From positions 158,563 to 222,562 of the forward strand of contig JAJDEO010000004.1 in NCBI GenBank assembly GCA_029259745.1: a stretch of DNA of 64,000 nt, written 5' to 3'. Source of the DNA: Planctomycetota bacterium. Its GTDB lineage: Bacteria > Planctomycetota > B15-G4. Within the stretch, counting starts at the first letter, position 1; each line of letters begins with the position of its first letter. The position numbers and the translations under genes are program-made. Below the pieces are notes generated by a model that ran no database searches, had not been told where the DNA came from, and worked only from the letters and a program-made list of their open reading frames with translations. Below are positions 17,231 through 25,786 of this stretch, piece after piece.

Positions 17231-18265
17231 ATGGTCCGCATCCTCGGCATCGAATCCTCGTGTGATGAAACGGCAGCAGCGGTCGTCGACGACGGCTACC
17301 GCGTGCTCGGTCAGCGTGTCGCGTCGCAGGTCGACCTGCATGCGCGCTTCGGCGGCGTCATCCCCGAGGTCGCGAGCCGCAGCCACCTCGAGGCGATCTT
17401 CCCCGTCATCGACGACGCGCTCGCGGAAGCTGGCTGCACGCTCGCCGACATCGACGCCATCGCCGTGACAACCACGCCGGGGCTCGTCGGCTGCCTGCTC
17501 GTCGGGCTGTCGGCCGCCAAGGGACTTTCGCTCGCGACCGGCTTGCCGATCGTGTCCGTCAACCACGTGCACGCGCACATCTACGGCGGGATCATGCCCT
17601 CGATGATGGGCGCGGACGGCGAACGCGTCGACCCGACCTGGCCGCTGGCATCGCTCGTCGTTTCCGGCGGGCACTCGTCGCTCTACGAAAGCCGCGGGCC
17701 CTCCGAGCACCGCCTCCTCGGACGCACGATCGACGACGCCGTCGGCGAGGCCTACGACAAGGTCTCGGCGATCCTTGGCCTCGGCTATCCCGGCGGCCCC
17801 GTCATCGACCGCCTCGCCCAGACGGGCAACCCGAAGGCGTACCGTTTCAAGCGCACGAACATCGACGGCTTCGACTTCTCGTTCTCGGGGCTGAAGACGG
17901 CCGTGCGCTACGCCGCCCGCGGGCCGAACGCACGCCGCGGCGCGCCGCTGCTCGACGACATCGTGCCCGCCGATCTCGCCGCGTCGTTCCAAGCCGCGGC
18001 CGTGGACATCCTCGCGGCCAAGCTCGTCCCGTGTGCCGAGAGCATCGGCGCGCGCGGGCTCGTCGTCTGCGGCGGCGTCGCGGCCAACTCGGCGCTGCGA
18101 ACGCGCTGCCAAGCGGAGGCCGACACGCTCGGCATCCCGCTGTTTCTTCCACCGATGGCACTCGCCACCGACAACGCCGTGATGATCGCGGGATTGGGCG
18201 CCGAGCACGCATTCGCCGAGCGCTGGGCCGGGCTTGAAGTAGACGCCGCGCCACGCGCCGACTGA
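17231..18265 (+). CDS. tsaD: tRNA N6-threonylcarbamoyladenosine transferase TsaD
   Basis: 344 residues. Catalyses the final transfer of the threonylcarbamoyl group to A37 of ANN-decoding tRNAs, with TsaB/TsaE. Motifs: ILGIESSCDETAAAVV at the N-terminus, the metal-binding HVHAH in NHVHAHIYGG, VSGGHSSLYE, GRTIDDAVGEAYDK, FSFSGLKTAV, CGGVAANSALR and ATDNAVMIA. Length and motifs are complete. It starts at ATG and lies 150 nt from the divergent peroxidase operon. Confidence 0.98.
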   Translation: MVRILGIESSCDETAAAVVDDGYRVLGQRVASQVDLHARFGGVIPEVASRSHLEAIFPVIDDALAEAGCTLADIDAIAVTTTPGLVGCLLVGLSAAKGLSLATGLPIVSVNHVHAHIYGGIMPSMMGADGERVDPTWPLASLVVSGGHSSLYESRGPSEHRLLGRTIDDAVGEAYDKVSAILGLGYPGGPVIDRLAQTGNPKAYRFKRTNIDGFDFSFSGLKTAVRYAARGPNARRGAPLLDDIVPADLAASFQAAAVDILAAKLVPCAESIGARGLVVCGGVAANSALRTRCQAEADTLGIPLFLPPMALATDNAVMIAGLGAEHAFAERWAGLEVDAAPRAD

Positions 18266-18440
18266 CCGCACACGACGCCGATCCGCGCTACGCTCGTGGC
18301 CTGTCCGCGGCGCATCGTCGCCCGGGCCCCTTCGCCATCCGAGACGCTCCGACGCTGCAATCGCCACCCACGTCCCCGACACGCTGCGACGCTGACACAC
18401 GTGTTCGCAAACTCCGCGCCTCCTTCGCGCTGCCAGTCCG

Positions 18441-19340
18441 ATGACACACCCGGCTCTCGGTCCCGTCGATCGCGGACGCCTCTTCGTCGGAGCGTCGCTC
18501 GCGGTCCACGACAACGTCTGTAAGCGCACCGACCCACGCGTCTCGGACGAGACACGGCCGCTCGAGTTCGACGAGATCGTCTTCGCGCGCGCCGGCGTCT
18601 GGGTGCGCCACCGCCAGCACGAGGAGCTCGTCGTCGACGCGACCGTGGCGCACCTCTTCGCGCACGGCGAGGTCCATCGCGTCTCGCATCCCGAGCGTTG
18701 CGGCGACCGCAACACCGGGCTCGTCTTGTCACGCGACACGTTGGCCGCGATCGCACCGCGCGCCGTCGAGCGCGGTTCGTTCGACATCCCGGCCCTGCCC
18801 ATCGACACGCGGATGTACGCCGAACACTGCGCGCTCGTCGACGGTCTGCGCAACCGGACGTGGGACGCGCTCGAGGCCGAGGAACGCGCACTCCATCTCG
18901 CGGCGGCCGTCATCACCGCGGCCGAGCGCCGCCGCACGCGTCCCGCCCCGCGCCACGATGAACGCGCACGCCGTCATCGTGCTCTCACCCGCGCCGCCCT
19001 CGAACTGCTCGCCGTGCGCTTCAGGGAGCCGCTCGAACTCGCAGACCTCGCTGCGCTCCTCGACGTCTCGGTCTTCCACCTCTGCCGCGTCTTCCGGGCG
19101 ACCACCGGGATGTCGCTCCACGAGCAGCGCCGTTCGCTGCGAGTGCGCGCGGCGCTGCGCCTGCTCCCCGACGGCGACCTGACCCTCTACGACATCACCG
19201 CGGCCACGGGCTTCACCGACCGCACGCAGCTGACGCGCGCCTTCCAGCGCGAACTCGGAGAGGCGCCCACGGCATGGCGGCGACGCGTCGCGCTCGACCG
19301 TGAGCAAGAATCGCCACGCGCGCCCGACGCGAGGTCCTAG
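18441..19340 (+). CDS. AraC-family transcriptional regulator
   Basis: 299 residues. The N-terminal half is a degenerate sensory domain (LEFDEIVFARAGVWVRH, then HLFAHGEVHRVSHPE) like those of the AraC_binding type. The C-terminal double helix-turn-helix runs from about 185: LELADLAALLDVSVFHLCRVFRA is the first HTH and ITAATGFTDRTQLTRAFQRELGEAPTAWRR, in pieces, the second. The adjacent exported hydrolase gene on the same strand is the nearest candidate target; the ligand is unknown. Starts at ATG without an obvious RBS. Confidence 0.9.
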   Translation: MTHPALGPVDRGRLFVGASLAVHDNVCKRTDPRVSDETRPLEFDEIVFARAGVWVRHRQHEELVVDATVAHLFAHGEVHRVSHPERCGDRNTGLVLSRDTLAAIAPRAVERGSFDIPALPIDTRMYAEHCALVDGLRNRTWDALEAEERALHLAAAVITAAERRRTRPAPRHDERARRHRALTRAALELLAVRFREPLELADLAALLDVSVFHLCRVFRATTGMSLHEQRRSLRVRAALRLLPDGDLTLYDITAATGFTDRTQLTRAFQRELGEAPTAWRRRVALDREQESPRAPDARS

Positions 19341-19493
19341 CCTGGGTGACTCACGGGGCTCGTCACGAGGTCGCAGCTGGGCCTTACTGGCAACGCGAAG
19401 CGAGGGTCTGACCGGAGGCGGCCTGCTTTGGCCGTTGACGATCAGAAACGTCGCTGCCAGGAAGGACTCAGATGCGACCGAAGGAGATCATCC

Positions 19494-19526
19494 ATGAATA
19501 TCCGGGATAGGAGTCTGCGACCATGA
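19494..19526 (+). CDS. Short leader ORF overlapping the hydrolase start
   Basis: Ten codons (MNIRDRSLRP) begin at an ATG preceded by a strong Shine-Dalgarno (AAGGAG, 7-nt spacing). They end in a TGA that overlaps the hydrolase ATG as ATGA (19523-19526). The hydrolase has its own weaker AGGAG at 19509-19513 inside this leader. The arrangement suggests translational coupling or a leader peptide; expression is not proven. Confidence 0.4.
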   Translation: MNIRDRSLRP

Positions 19527-21130
19527 CGATCTCACTCTCGCTCACCCTCACTTCACTCCTCGCCGCGGCCAGCTTTCACGACGCACCGCCCCACGTCGGT
19601 TCCTGGGCCGGCTGGATGTACCTCGACGACGGCGACGTGCCCGTGCGCGTGCACATCGATGAGACGTCGCAGGCGCGCATCGACCTGCCCGTCGCCGGCC
19701 AGTTCGGAGCCGCCTTCGAACTCGACACCTCGGCGACGACGCTGACGCTCAGCTATCCGCAGCGCGCCGCCGCCGAGATTTCACTGACTCTCGAACTCGA
19801 GAGCGCCGGCCACTTCGTCGGTGAGGTTCGTTGGGGTGACGTCGGCGGTGTCGTCGAGCTCCACGCGGCAGCCGAGGTCCTCGTTCCCCAGGGCCGCCAC
19901 GACCTCGACTGTGTCGGCGTCTACGGCACATCGGGTGGCTCGGCGCGCATCGTACGCACTCAGCCGTGGGGCGAGCTCATCCTCGTCGACGCCGCGACAG
20001 GTGCCGAGCGGACGCTGTTTCCGCTCGCCGACGAGCGTTACGCGATCGGCCCCGCCCTCTACGTGCCGGCCCCGGTCGAGCGGCTCGTGCGCTTCGAACG
20101 CGACGTCGACACGTCAGTGCTCGCGTTGGTCGAGGAGATCGACGGACAACAGACGCGCCACGCCCGGCGCACGTTGCGACGTGAGGAGCTGGCCGTGACG
20201 CGTGACGACGTCACGCTCGTCGGCACGCTCTACCTCGGCGACCACGCCGATGCCCCGTGCGCGATCGTCGCAGGCGGAAGCGGTTGGACGGACCGCACAC
20301 GCGTCGAGGAGGTCGCGATGCGGCTCGTTGCCCAGGGCCTGCATGCCGTCATCTACGACAAGCGCGGGTGGGGCGAGTCGGGCGGCGAACGCGACGTCCC
20401 CTTCGCCACGACGGCCGCCGACCTACGAGCCTTCGCCGACCTTGCGCGTCGGCATGACGTCGCCGGTGCGCGTGCCGTCGGATACGTAGGCCTGAGTCGG
20501 GGCGGTTGGTATGGCGCCCTCGCGGCGGCCGAGGACGACGACGCGGCGTTCTTCGTCTCGGTCGTCGGACCGGCCGTCTCACCGATCGAACAGGAAACGA
20601 CGGCGCGACTCGACCGGATGCGTGGCGGCGGCGCCACGGACGAGCACGTCACCCTTGGCCGCCGTTACCTCGAGGCGATGTGGCACTTCGCACGCACCGG
20701 CTCGGAGGGCGAGCGTTACCTCGAGCTGCGTGGCGTCGTCGAGCCCACGGGCTGGCTCGGCGAACTCCACGGACCGCGCGACCTCGCGCCCGACGCTTGG
20801 CGCTGGCTCCGTCTCAACGGCGACTTCGACCCCATCCCGACGTTGCGCGCCTTGGCCTGCCCGACGCTCGCCGTCTACGGCAGCGAGGACCTCGCCGTCG
20901 CGTCGCGGATCAACGCCCCGCTGATGCGCGACGCGCTGGACTCATCCGAGGCGAGCCCCCGCGACGTCGTCGTCCTGCCCGGCTGCGATCACGCTCTCGC
21001 GATCGTCGAGCGCACCGACGACGGGACGCGCCTGCCCTTCCACCGCCGCAAGGGGCGTCATCCGGACGCATGGAGCACCATCGGGGGGTTCCTTCGCGAG
21101 CGGACAGAACGCCGTTCCGAACCTCGCTGA
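19523..21130 (+). CDS. Exported alpha/beta hydrolase with N-terminal beta domain
   Basis: 535 residues. The short hydrophobic N-terminus (SLTLTSLLAAASFHD) is a probable signal peptide. Residues about 25-230 form a beta-rich domain of no recognised family. Residues about 235-520 are an alpha/beta hydrolase: oxyanion segment VAGGSGWTDR, nucleophile elbow GLSRGG (Ser near 324), acid in YGSEDLAV (near 454) and His in GCDHALA (near 488). This resembles bacterial peptidase S9/dienelactone-type hydrolases of broad specificity, as in ORFs annotated as acyl-CoA thioester hydrolase/BAAT-like. Follows the AraC gene by 182 nt, with a leader ORF overlapping its start. Confidence 0.85.
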   Translation: MTISLSLTLTSLLAAASFHDAPPHVGSWAGWMYLDDGDVPVRVHIDETSQARIDLPVAGQFGAAFELDTSATTLTLSYPQRAAAEISLTLELESAGHFVGEVRWGDVGGVVELHAAAEVLVPQGRHDLDCVGVYGTSGGSARIVRTQPWGELILVDAATGAERTLFPLADERYAIGPALYVPAPVERLVRFERDVDTSVLALVEEIDGQQTRHARRTLRREELAVTRDDVTLVGTLYLGDHADAPCAIVAGGSGWTDRTRVEEVAMRLVAQGLHAVIYDKRGWGESGGERDVPFATTAADLRAFADLARRHDVAGARAVGYVGLSRGGWYGALAAAEDDDAAFFVSVVGPAVSPIEQETTARLDRMRGGGATDEHVTLGRRYLEAMWHFARTGSEGERYLELRGVVEPTGWLGELHGPRDLAPDAWRWLRLNGDFDPIPTLRALACPTLAVYGSEDLAVASRINAPLMRDALDSSEASPRDVVVLPGCDHALAIVERTDDGTRLPFHRRKGRHPDAWSTIGGFLRERTERRSEPR

Positions 21131-21161
21131 GCGTCGCCTCCGAGGTACCGAGTCTGCGGCG

Positions 21162-21184
21162 CGGGGGGGGAATTTTCTCCCCGA
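21162..21184. terminator. G-run/C-run hairpin after the hydrolase gene
   Basis: A run of G (21163-21170) is followed by AATTTTCTCCCC, able to form an imperfect stem of about 8 bp with a very short loop. It lies 30 nt after the hydrolase stop. No T-tract follows, so this is a weak terminator or only a hairpin. Confidence 0.3.
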
Positions 21185-21343
21185 CCATGAGATCCGCTGC
21201 GACGCTGGTTCCGTAGGGCCCCTGCCGGACACCCGGCACGGGCTCCGCCGTCAACCGCCTCCGTGCGGTCGCCGACTCTGATCCCGGTGCGCACTTCCGC
21301 CCCACGGCAACGCAGCGCGCCCGCTTCCCATCCGAGACACCCC

Positions 21344-22435
21344 ATGAAACTCGCACTCGCCCTGTTGCTCCTCGCCGCACCGCTCGTCGCACAAAACGAG
21401 TTCTACGCAGACATCGAAGGCTCGCAGGAGAACCCGCCCGTCGCCACGTCGGCCGGCGGCTGGGGACACGTCGTCCTCAACGCCAACGACACGCTCACGT
21501 ACGACGTGCGCACCTTCGGCATCTCCGCCACGGCCGCCCACATCCACACGGGTGTCGTCGGCAGCAACGGCGGCGTGCTCTTCCCGCTCTCCGGCGGACC
21601 GACGACCTGGTCGGGAACGACCAGCGCGCTGACCGCAGGACAGATCACGACCCTGCGCAGCGAAGGCCTGTACATCAACGTTCACTCGTCGGCCAACCCA
21701 GGCGGTGAGATCCGCGGACAGGTCGAACCGCGCTCGCGCAACTTCGCGATCTTCGCGTCGGGCGACCAGGAGAACCCGCCCACGGGCAGCACCGGCTCGG
21801 GAACAGGGACGCTCATCGTCAACGCCGCTGGTGCGTTCGAGTACGACTTCGACGTCTCCGGCGTGGCCGTCACGGTCGCGCACATCCACGAGGGCGCCGT
21901 GGGCTCGAATGGCGGCGTCTTCGAGCCGCTCGCGGGTGGTCCGACCGACTTCATCGGCACGAGCCCCGTGCTCGACGGCGACGACTTCGGGAAGCTCCAA
22001 GACGATCTCTTCTACGCGAACTTCCACAGCGCGACGAACCCCGGCGGCGAGATCCGCGGGCAGGTCATCTCGTCGGGCATCCGCTACGGCGACATCGACA
22101 ACACGGGGCTGACGTTCGACATCGGCGGCGCCCCGCAGGGCGACGCACCCATCACGATCGAACTCTCCGGTGGCGCGGCCAGCTCGACGGGTTTCCTGCT
22201 CGTCTCCCTCGGCCCCGGCGCGGCCGTCATCAAGGGCGCACCGTTCCTGCTCGACCCCGGCGCACTCGTCATCACCGACATCCTCCTCCCGCTCGACGCC
22301 TCGGGCAGCCTCGCGCTTCCCGCGGTCCTACCGGCACTCACCTTCGACATCGACCTGTACTTTCAGTTCTTCAACTTGATCCCCGGCGGGGTCGACAGCA
22401 GCAACGGAGTCCGCTTGAAGCTGCGCGACATCTGA
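21344..22435 (+). CDS. Exported protein with two CHRD domains
   Basis: 363 residues. Signal peptide MKLALALLLLAAPLVAQ. Two tandem CHRD repeats, about residues 20-128 and 135-245, each with the hallmark (S/D)QENPP, AHIHxGxVGSNGGV and NPGGEIRGQV motifs. The remaining 120 residues form a C-terminal beta domain (GAPFLLDPGALVITD, LTFDIDLYFQFFNLIPGG). CHRD domains, named after chordin, occur in bacterial surface and exported proteins; ligand unknown. Followed by a strong intrinsic terminator. Confidence 0.9.
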   Translation: MKLALALLLLAAPLVAQNEFYADIEGSQENPPVATSAGGWGHVVLNANDTLTYDVRTFGISATAAHIHTGVVGSNGGVLFPLSGGPTTWSGTTSALTAGQITTLRSEGLYINVHSSANPGGEIRGQVEPRSRNFAIFASGDQENPPTGSTGSGTGTLIVNAAGAFEYDFDVSGVAVTVAHIHEGAVGSNGGVFEPLAGGPTDFIGTSPVLDGDDFGKLQDDLFYANFHSATNPGGEIRGQVISSGIRYGDIDNTGLTFDIGGAPQGDAPITIELSGGAASSTGFLLVSLGPGAAVIKGAPFLLDPGALVITDILLPLDASGSLALPAVLPALTFDIDLYFQFFNLIPGGVDSSNGVRLKLRDI

Positions 22436-22469
22436 GCAGTCCGCTGAACCCTCGCTTTCCGTGGCGCCC

Positions 22470-22515
22470 ACCGGGCCGCGTCGAAGATGTCTTCGGCGCG
22501 GCCCGGTTCTTGTTC
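22470..22515 (+). terminator. Strong intrinsic terminator after CHRD gene
   Basis: ACCGGGCCGCG (22470-22480) pairs with CGCGGCCCGGT (22497-22507), and the inner CGAAGA/TCTTCG extends the stem to a 2-nt-centred loop. The tail TTCTTGTT follows. It lies 35 nt after the CHRD stop codon and is the clearest terminator in the window. Confidence 0.85.
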
Positions 22516-22585
22516 AGCGCGTCGTCATCGGCACGCTCGGCCAAATCGCATTACGATGACGAGACGCTTCCACGGAGAGAGTTCC

Positions 22586-23896
22586 ATGCTGTCACGCACC
22601 CTCGCGCTCGTCATCGCCTGCTGCTCCAGCGCTTCTGCCGACGTCTTGATCGTCGACGGCACGGGCGCGACGCCGGAGTCCTTCATGACGATCCAGTCGG
22701 CGATCGACTCCGCCCAGTCGGGGGACACCGTGCTCGTGACGGGCTCGGGCACCGTCGTGTTCGACGAGGAACTCGTGCTCACGGCGAAGGGCATCACGCT
22801 CATCGCGGACAACGACGTCGCCGTCCACGCAAAGTCGCTCGAGCTCGCATCGATCCCGATCACCGAACGAACCGTCCTGCGCGGCATCGACTTCGGGCTG
22901 CCCGGCGCGACGCCGAACAACGTCGCGTTGAACGTCTTCAACGCCTTCGGTTCGATCCGCATCGAGAACTGCGACTTCTATGGGCGCGACGGAGCAGCCG
23001 GGCTCCTGAACGGCACGACCCCCATCGAGTTCGGCTATTCCGGATACGCGGCCGCCGAGATCCTGGGCTGCAACGACCTCGTCTTCCATCAGTGCAACTT
23101 CTTCGGCGGACAGGCCGACCCGCTCGACGCGGGCCAGTACTACTCGTGCAACGGGGGCGACGGACTCGAGATCTCCTTCGCGACGGTCTCGATGAGCGGC
23201 TGCACCGTGATCGCTGCCCACGGCGCGCACATCAACGTCGACATCTTCCAAGACGGTGGAGACGGCGGGCACGGCCTCATCATCCGCGACAGCGTCATCT
23301 CGCTGGCGGGCACCGTGATCGAGTCCGGCGACGGGGGCGATGGCGCCTGCGACCTGCCTGCGTGTGATGTCGGCGGGCCCGGCGGCGATGCCATTCGTCT
23401 GCTCGACTCCGCGGGCGTCCTGCGCTTGCGCGACGTCACGACGCTCGCCGGCGTCGGCGGCCTCGATGGCGACGGGGGCGGCTTCGCCGGTGACGGCGTC
23501 GAGCTGCGCAACCCGATGGGGAGTCTCGTCCTGAGCTACCCGAGCCTGTTCCGAGACTTCACGACCGCATCGTCGCCGCTGCGCGCGGGCGACGACCTCA
23601 CGCTCACGCTCGCCGGACTCGCCGGCGACACGATCTTCGTCTGGGGCGCACTCGACACCCAGTCGACGTTCGTCCCCAAGTTCCACGGACCTTACCTGCT
23701 CGCCGGCGCGACGCTCGGACCGACCGCCTTCGCGCTGGGAACGCTCCCCGCCGACGGGGCACTCGAGCTCGACATCGCGATCCCACCGCTACCCGGCCTC
23801 GACGCCCTCGAGCTGTCGCTCCAGATGTTCACCCAGCGCCCTGGCGGCGGCGTGTTCTTCGGGCCTGGATCCACGATCGTGCTGCTCGGCGGCTGA
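22586..23896 (+). CDS. Exported beta-helix-like protein
   Basis: 436 residues. Signal peptide to about residue 18 (SASA-DVLIVDG). The opening ATPESFMTIQSAIDSAQSGDTVLV matches, in pieces, the start of pectate-lyase-like/NosD beta-helix repeats, as in the protein at 8752-10818. Rungs such as VFHQCNFFGG and LIIRDSVISL follow to about residue 300, with Gly/Asp-rich turns (DGGDGGHG, DGDGGGFAGDG). The C-terminal 120 residues form a separate beta domain resembling the C-terminus of the neighbouring CHRD protein (both have LLxGAxxxPTA/LTF-type strands), perhaps a shared secretion or anchoring module; this similarity is only by eye. RBS GGAGAG before the ATG. Confidence 0.75.
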   Translation: MLSRTLALVIACCSSASADVLIVDGTGATPESFMTIQSAIDSAQSGDTVLVTGSGTVVFDEELVLTAKGITLIADNDVAVHAKSLELASIPITERTVLRGIDFGLPGATPNNVALNVFNAFGSIRIENCDFYGRDGAAGLLNGTTPIEFGYSGYAAAEILGCNDLVFHQCNFFGGQADPLDAGQYYSCNGGDGLEISFATVSMSGCTVIAAHGAHINVDIFQDGGDGGHGLIIRDSVISLAGTVIESGDGGDGACDLPACDVGGPGGDAIRLLDSAGVLRLRDVTTLAGVGGLDGDGGGFAGDGVELRNPMGSLVLSYPSLFRDFTTASSPLRAGDDLTLTLAGLAGDTIFVWGALDTQSTFVPKFHGPYLLAGATLGPTAFALGTLPADGALELDIAIPPLPGLDALELSLQMFTQRPGGGVFFGPGSTIVLLGG

Positions 23897-23902
23897 TCCG
23901 CT

Positions 23903-23921
23903 GCGTCTCCGACGGGGACGC
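23903..23921. terminator. GC hairpin after beta-helix gene, no T-tract
   Basis: GCGTCTCC, GAC loop, GGGGACGC forms an 8-bp stem 7 nt after the stop codon. No T-tract follows, so its termination role is uncertain. Confidence 0.25.
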
Positions 23922-23968
23922 GAACGGCACGTGCCAATCCGCAGCCTCGCCAGTACCATGACGCCGCC

Positions 23969-25126
23969 ATGACGAAACCCACGCCCAAGCCCTGTCTCTT
24001 CGTGTTCGAGGACGGTGACGTCCATCGCGGCACGCACTTCGGTCACGACGGCGAATCGCTCGGCGAGGTCGTCTTCAACACGGCGATGTCCGGCTACCAG
24101 GAGATCCTCACGGACCCCTCCTACCGCGGGCAGATCGTGCTGATGACCTACCCGCACATCGGCAACACGGGGGTGAACCCCGAGGACGTCGAATCCGAGC
24201 GCTGCTACCTCAGCGGCTTCGTGATCCGCGAGCTGTCGCCGATCGTCAGCAACCAGCGCGCGACACAAGACCTGTCCAGCTACCTCGACGCCGAGGGCAT
24301 CGTCGGCATCGCCGGCATCGACACGCGCGCGATCGTGCGCAAGGTGCGCGAGGCCGGCGAGCTGCGCGCCGTGATCTCGAGTGTCGACACCGACCCCGAG
24401 TCACTGCTCGCCAAGGTGCGCGCCTGGCCGGGGCTCGGCGGCGTCGACACGGTCAAGGAAGTGACGTGCTCGAAGCCCGAGGTCTGGACCGAAGGCCTCG
24501 ACGGACCGTTCCTGCCGAAACTCGACAGTGGCGTCCACGCCGGCCGCCGCCCGCGCCTCGCTGTCTACGACTTCGGCGTCAAGCGCAACATGCTGCGTGG
24601 GCTCGTCGCCGACGGCTTCGACGTCACGGTCTTCCCGGCCTACACCACGGCCGACGAGATCCGCGAGCACGCGCCCGACTGCCTCTTCCTCAGCAACGGC
24701 CCCGGCGACCCCGGCGCGCTCGGCGATCCGATCGCCTCGATCCGGTCACTCGTGAACGGCGGCCTGCCGACCTTCGGAATCTGCCTCGGTCACCAGCTCA
24801 CGGCCCACGCCCTGGGCGGTAGAACCGAGAAGATGCGCTTCGGCCACCACGGCGCCAACCAGCCCGTGATCGACCTGACCACCGAGAAGACCGAGATCAC
24901 GAGCCAGAACCACAGCTTCGTCGTGGATCGCGCGTCGCTCGACGACGGAATGGTGGAAGTCACGCACGAAAATCTCAATGACAGGACCGTCGAAGGCCTT
25001 CGCCATCGCGACCTGCCGCTCTTCACGGTGCAATATCACCCCGAAGCGGCCCCAGGCCCGCGCGATGCCTTCTATCTGTTCCGTCGTTTCCGCGAGATGG
25101 TCGCCGAGCACGCGCCGGCGAGCTGA
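23969..25126 (+). CDS. carA: Carbamoyl-phosphate synthase small subunit
   Basis: 385 residues, the normal CarA length. It is the glutamine amidotransferase subunit that hydrolyses Gln and passes ammonia to CarB for carbamoyl phosphate, used in pyrimidine and arginine synthesis. The N-terminal domain has GEVVFNTAMSGYQEILTDPSY and IVGIAGIDTRAI. The class I amidotransferase domain has LSNGPGDP, the catalytic Cys in GICLGHQL, and His/Glu in QYHPEAAPGP. carB is not adjacent; the next gene is a small membrane protein. Confidence 0.97.
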   Translation: MTKPTPKPCLFVFEDGDVHRGTHFGHDGESLGEVVFNTAMSGYQEILTDPSYRGQIVLMTYPHIGNTGVNPEDVESERCYLSGFVIRELSPIVSNQRATQDLSSYLDAEGIVGIAGIDTRAIVRKVREAGELRAVISSVDTDPESLLAKVRAWPGLGGVDTVKEVTCSKPEVWTEGLDGPFLPKLDSGVHAGRRPRLAVYDFGVKRNMLRGLVADGFDVTVFPAYTTADEIREHAPDCLFLSNGPGDPGALGDPIASIRSLVNGGLPTFGICLGHQLTAHALGGRTEKMRFGHHGANQPVIDLTTEKTEITSQNHSFVVDRASLDDGMVEVTHENLNDRTVEGLRHRDLPLFTVQYHPEAAPGPRDAFYLFRRFREMVAEHAPAS

Positions 25127-25156
25127 CCGCGGAACCCATCTCGAGGATCACGTTCT

Positions 25157-25387
25157 ATGTCCGGTACTGGACAAGGCTCGACGAGCAACGTCATCGCTGC
25201 TCTCGCCAGCTTCATCATCCCCGGCCTCGGCCAGCTCATCCAAGGCCGAGTGCTCGCCGCCCTCATCCACTTCGTCCTCTCAGGCGTGATCTGGGTGCTG
25301 ACACTGGGCTACGGCGGTTGGATCATGCACATCGTCTCGGCCATCGGCGCGGCGCGCTGGAAACCCGATCGCCCGCCATCAGCCTGA
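25157..25387 (+). CDS. Small two-helix membrane protein
   Basis: 76 residues. After a polar N-terminus there is ALASFIIPGLGQLIQGR, then a hydrophobic stretch LIHFVLSGVIWVLTLGYGGWIMHI and a short basic tail. The FIIPGLGQL motif recalls TM2/YqaE-type small membrane proteins, whose function is unknown. It follows carA by 30 nt and may be co-transcribed. Confidence 0.7.
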   Translation: MSGTGQGSTSNVIAALASFIIPGLGQLIQGRVLAALIHFVLSGVIWVLTLGYGGWIMHIVSAIGAARWKPDRPPSA

Positions 25388-25786
25388 GAGCGGCCGCGCG
25401 CAAAGTCAGGATGACTGCGGATCGTCCGAGCTGAGCCCGCCGTATTCCGCGCTCCCGAGGCGTCCCCCAGAGCCGTGTTCGCGCGCCTCCTCACGGCTTT
25501 CGCAGAGCGATCCCGGTGAGTTAAAGGCGACTTGCTGGGGGACGATCGTCCACGAGGAACCCGGGCTAACGCTGAGCTATCGACCTTCGGCATCTCGGAC
25601 ACCGAACGCCGGATGACAGCGCTGGTCGTCTCGACCTCCCGCACGTACGGGGCGCTTCCGCCCTGCGCCTGGCGTTGCGACCGGCCGTCGAGCCGCACAT
25701 CGTGGATGTGCATGAGCGGCGCGTGAGCGCGGCTTGCTATTGTCCAGCCCAGCCGGCGTGCATGGCGAGAGACGGAGACAGAGACG
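25388..25786. other. Gene-free gap before the DHS homologue
   Basis: 399 nt with no convincing coding frame in either strand, no tRNA and no strong terminator. It presumably carries the promoter of the downstream deoxyhypusine-synthase-like gene. Confidence 0.5.

Noticed and set aside
15200..18937. Extended frames upstream of the MauG-like and YtkA-like genes
   Set aside because: They run antisense to tsaD and lack signal; true starts are at the coupled GTG and the lipoprotein ATG.
25388..25786. Possible small RNA in the gap before the DHS-like gene
   Set aside because: No hairpin-plus-T-tract or conserved block could be identified.
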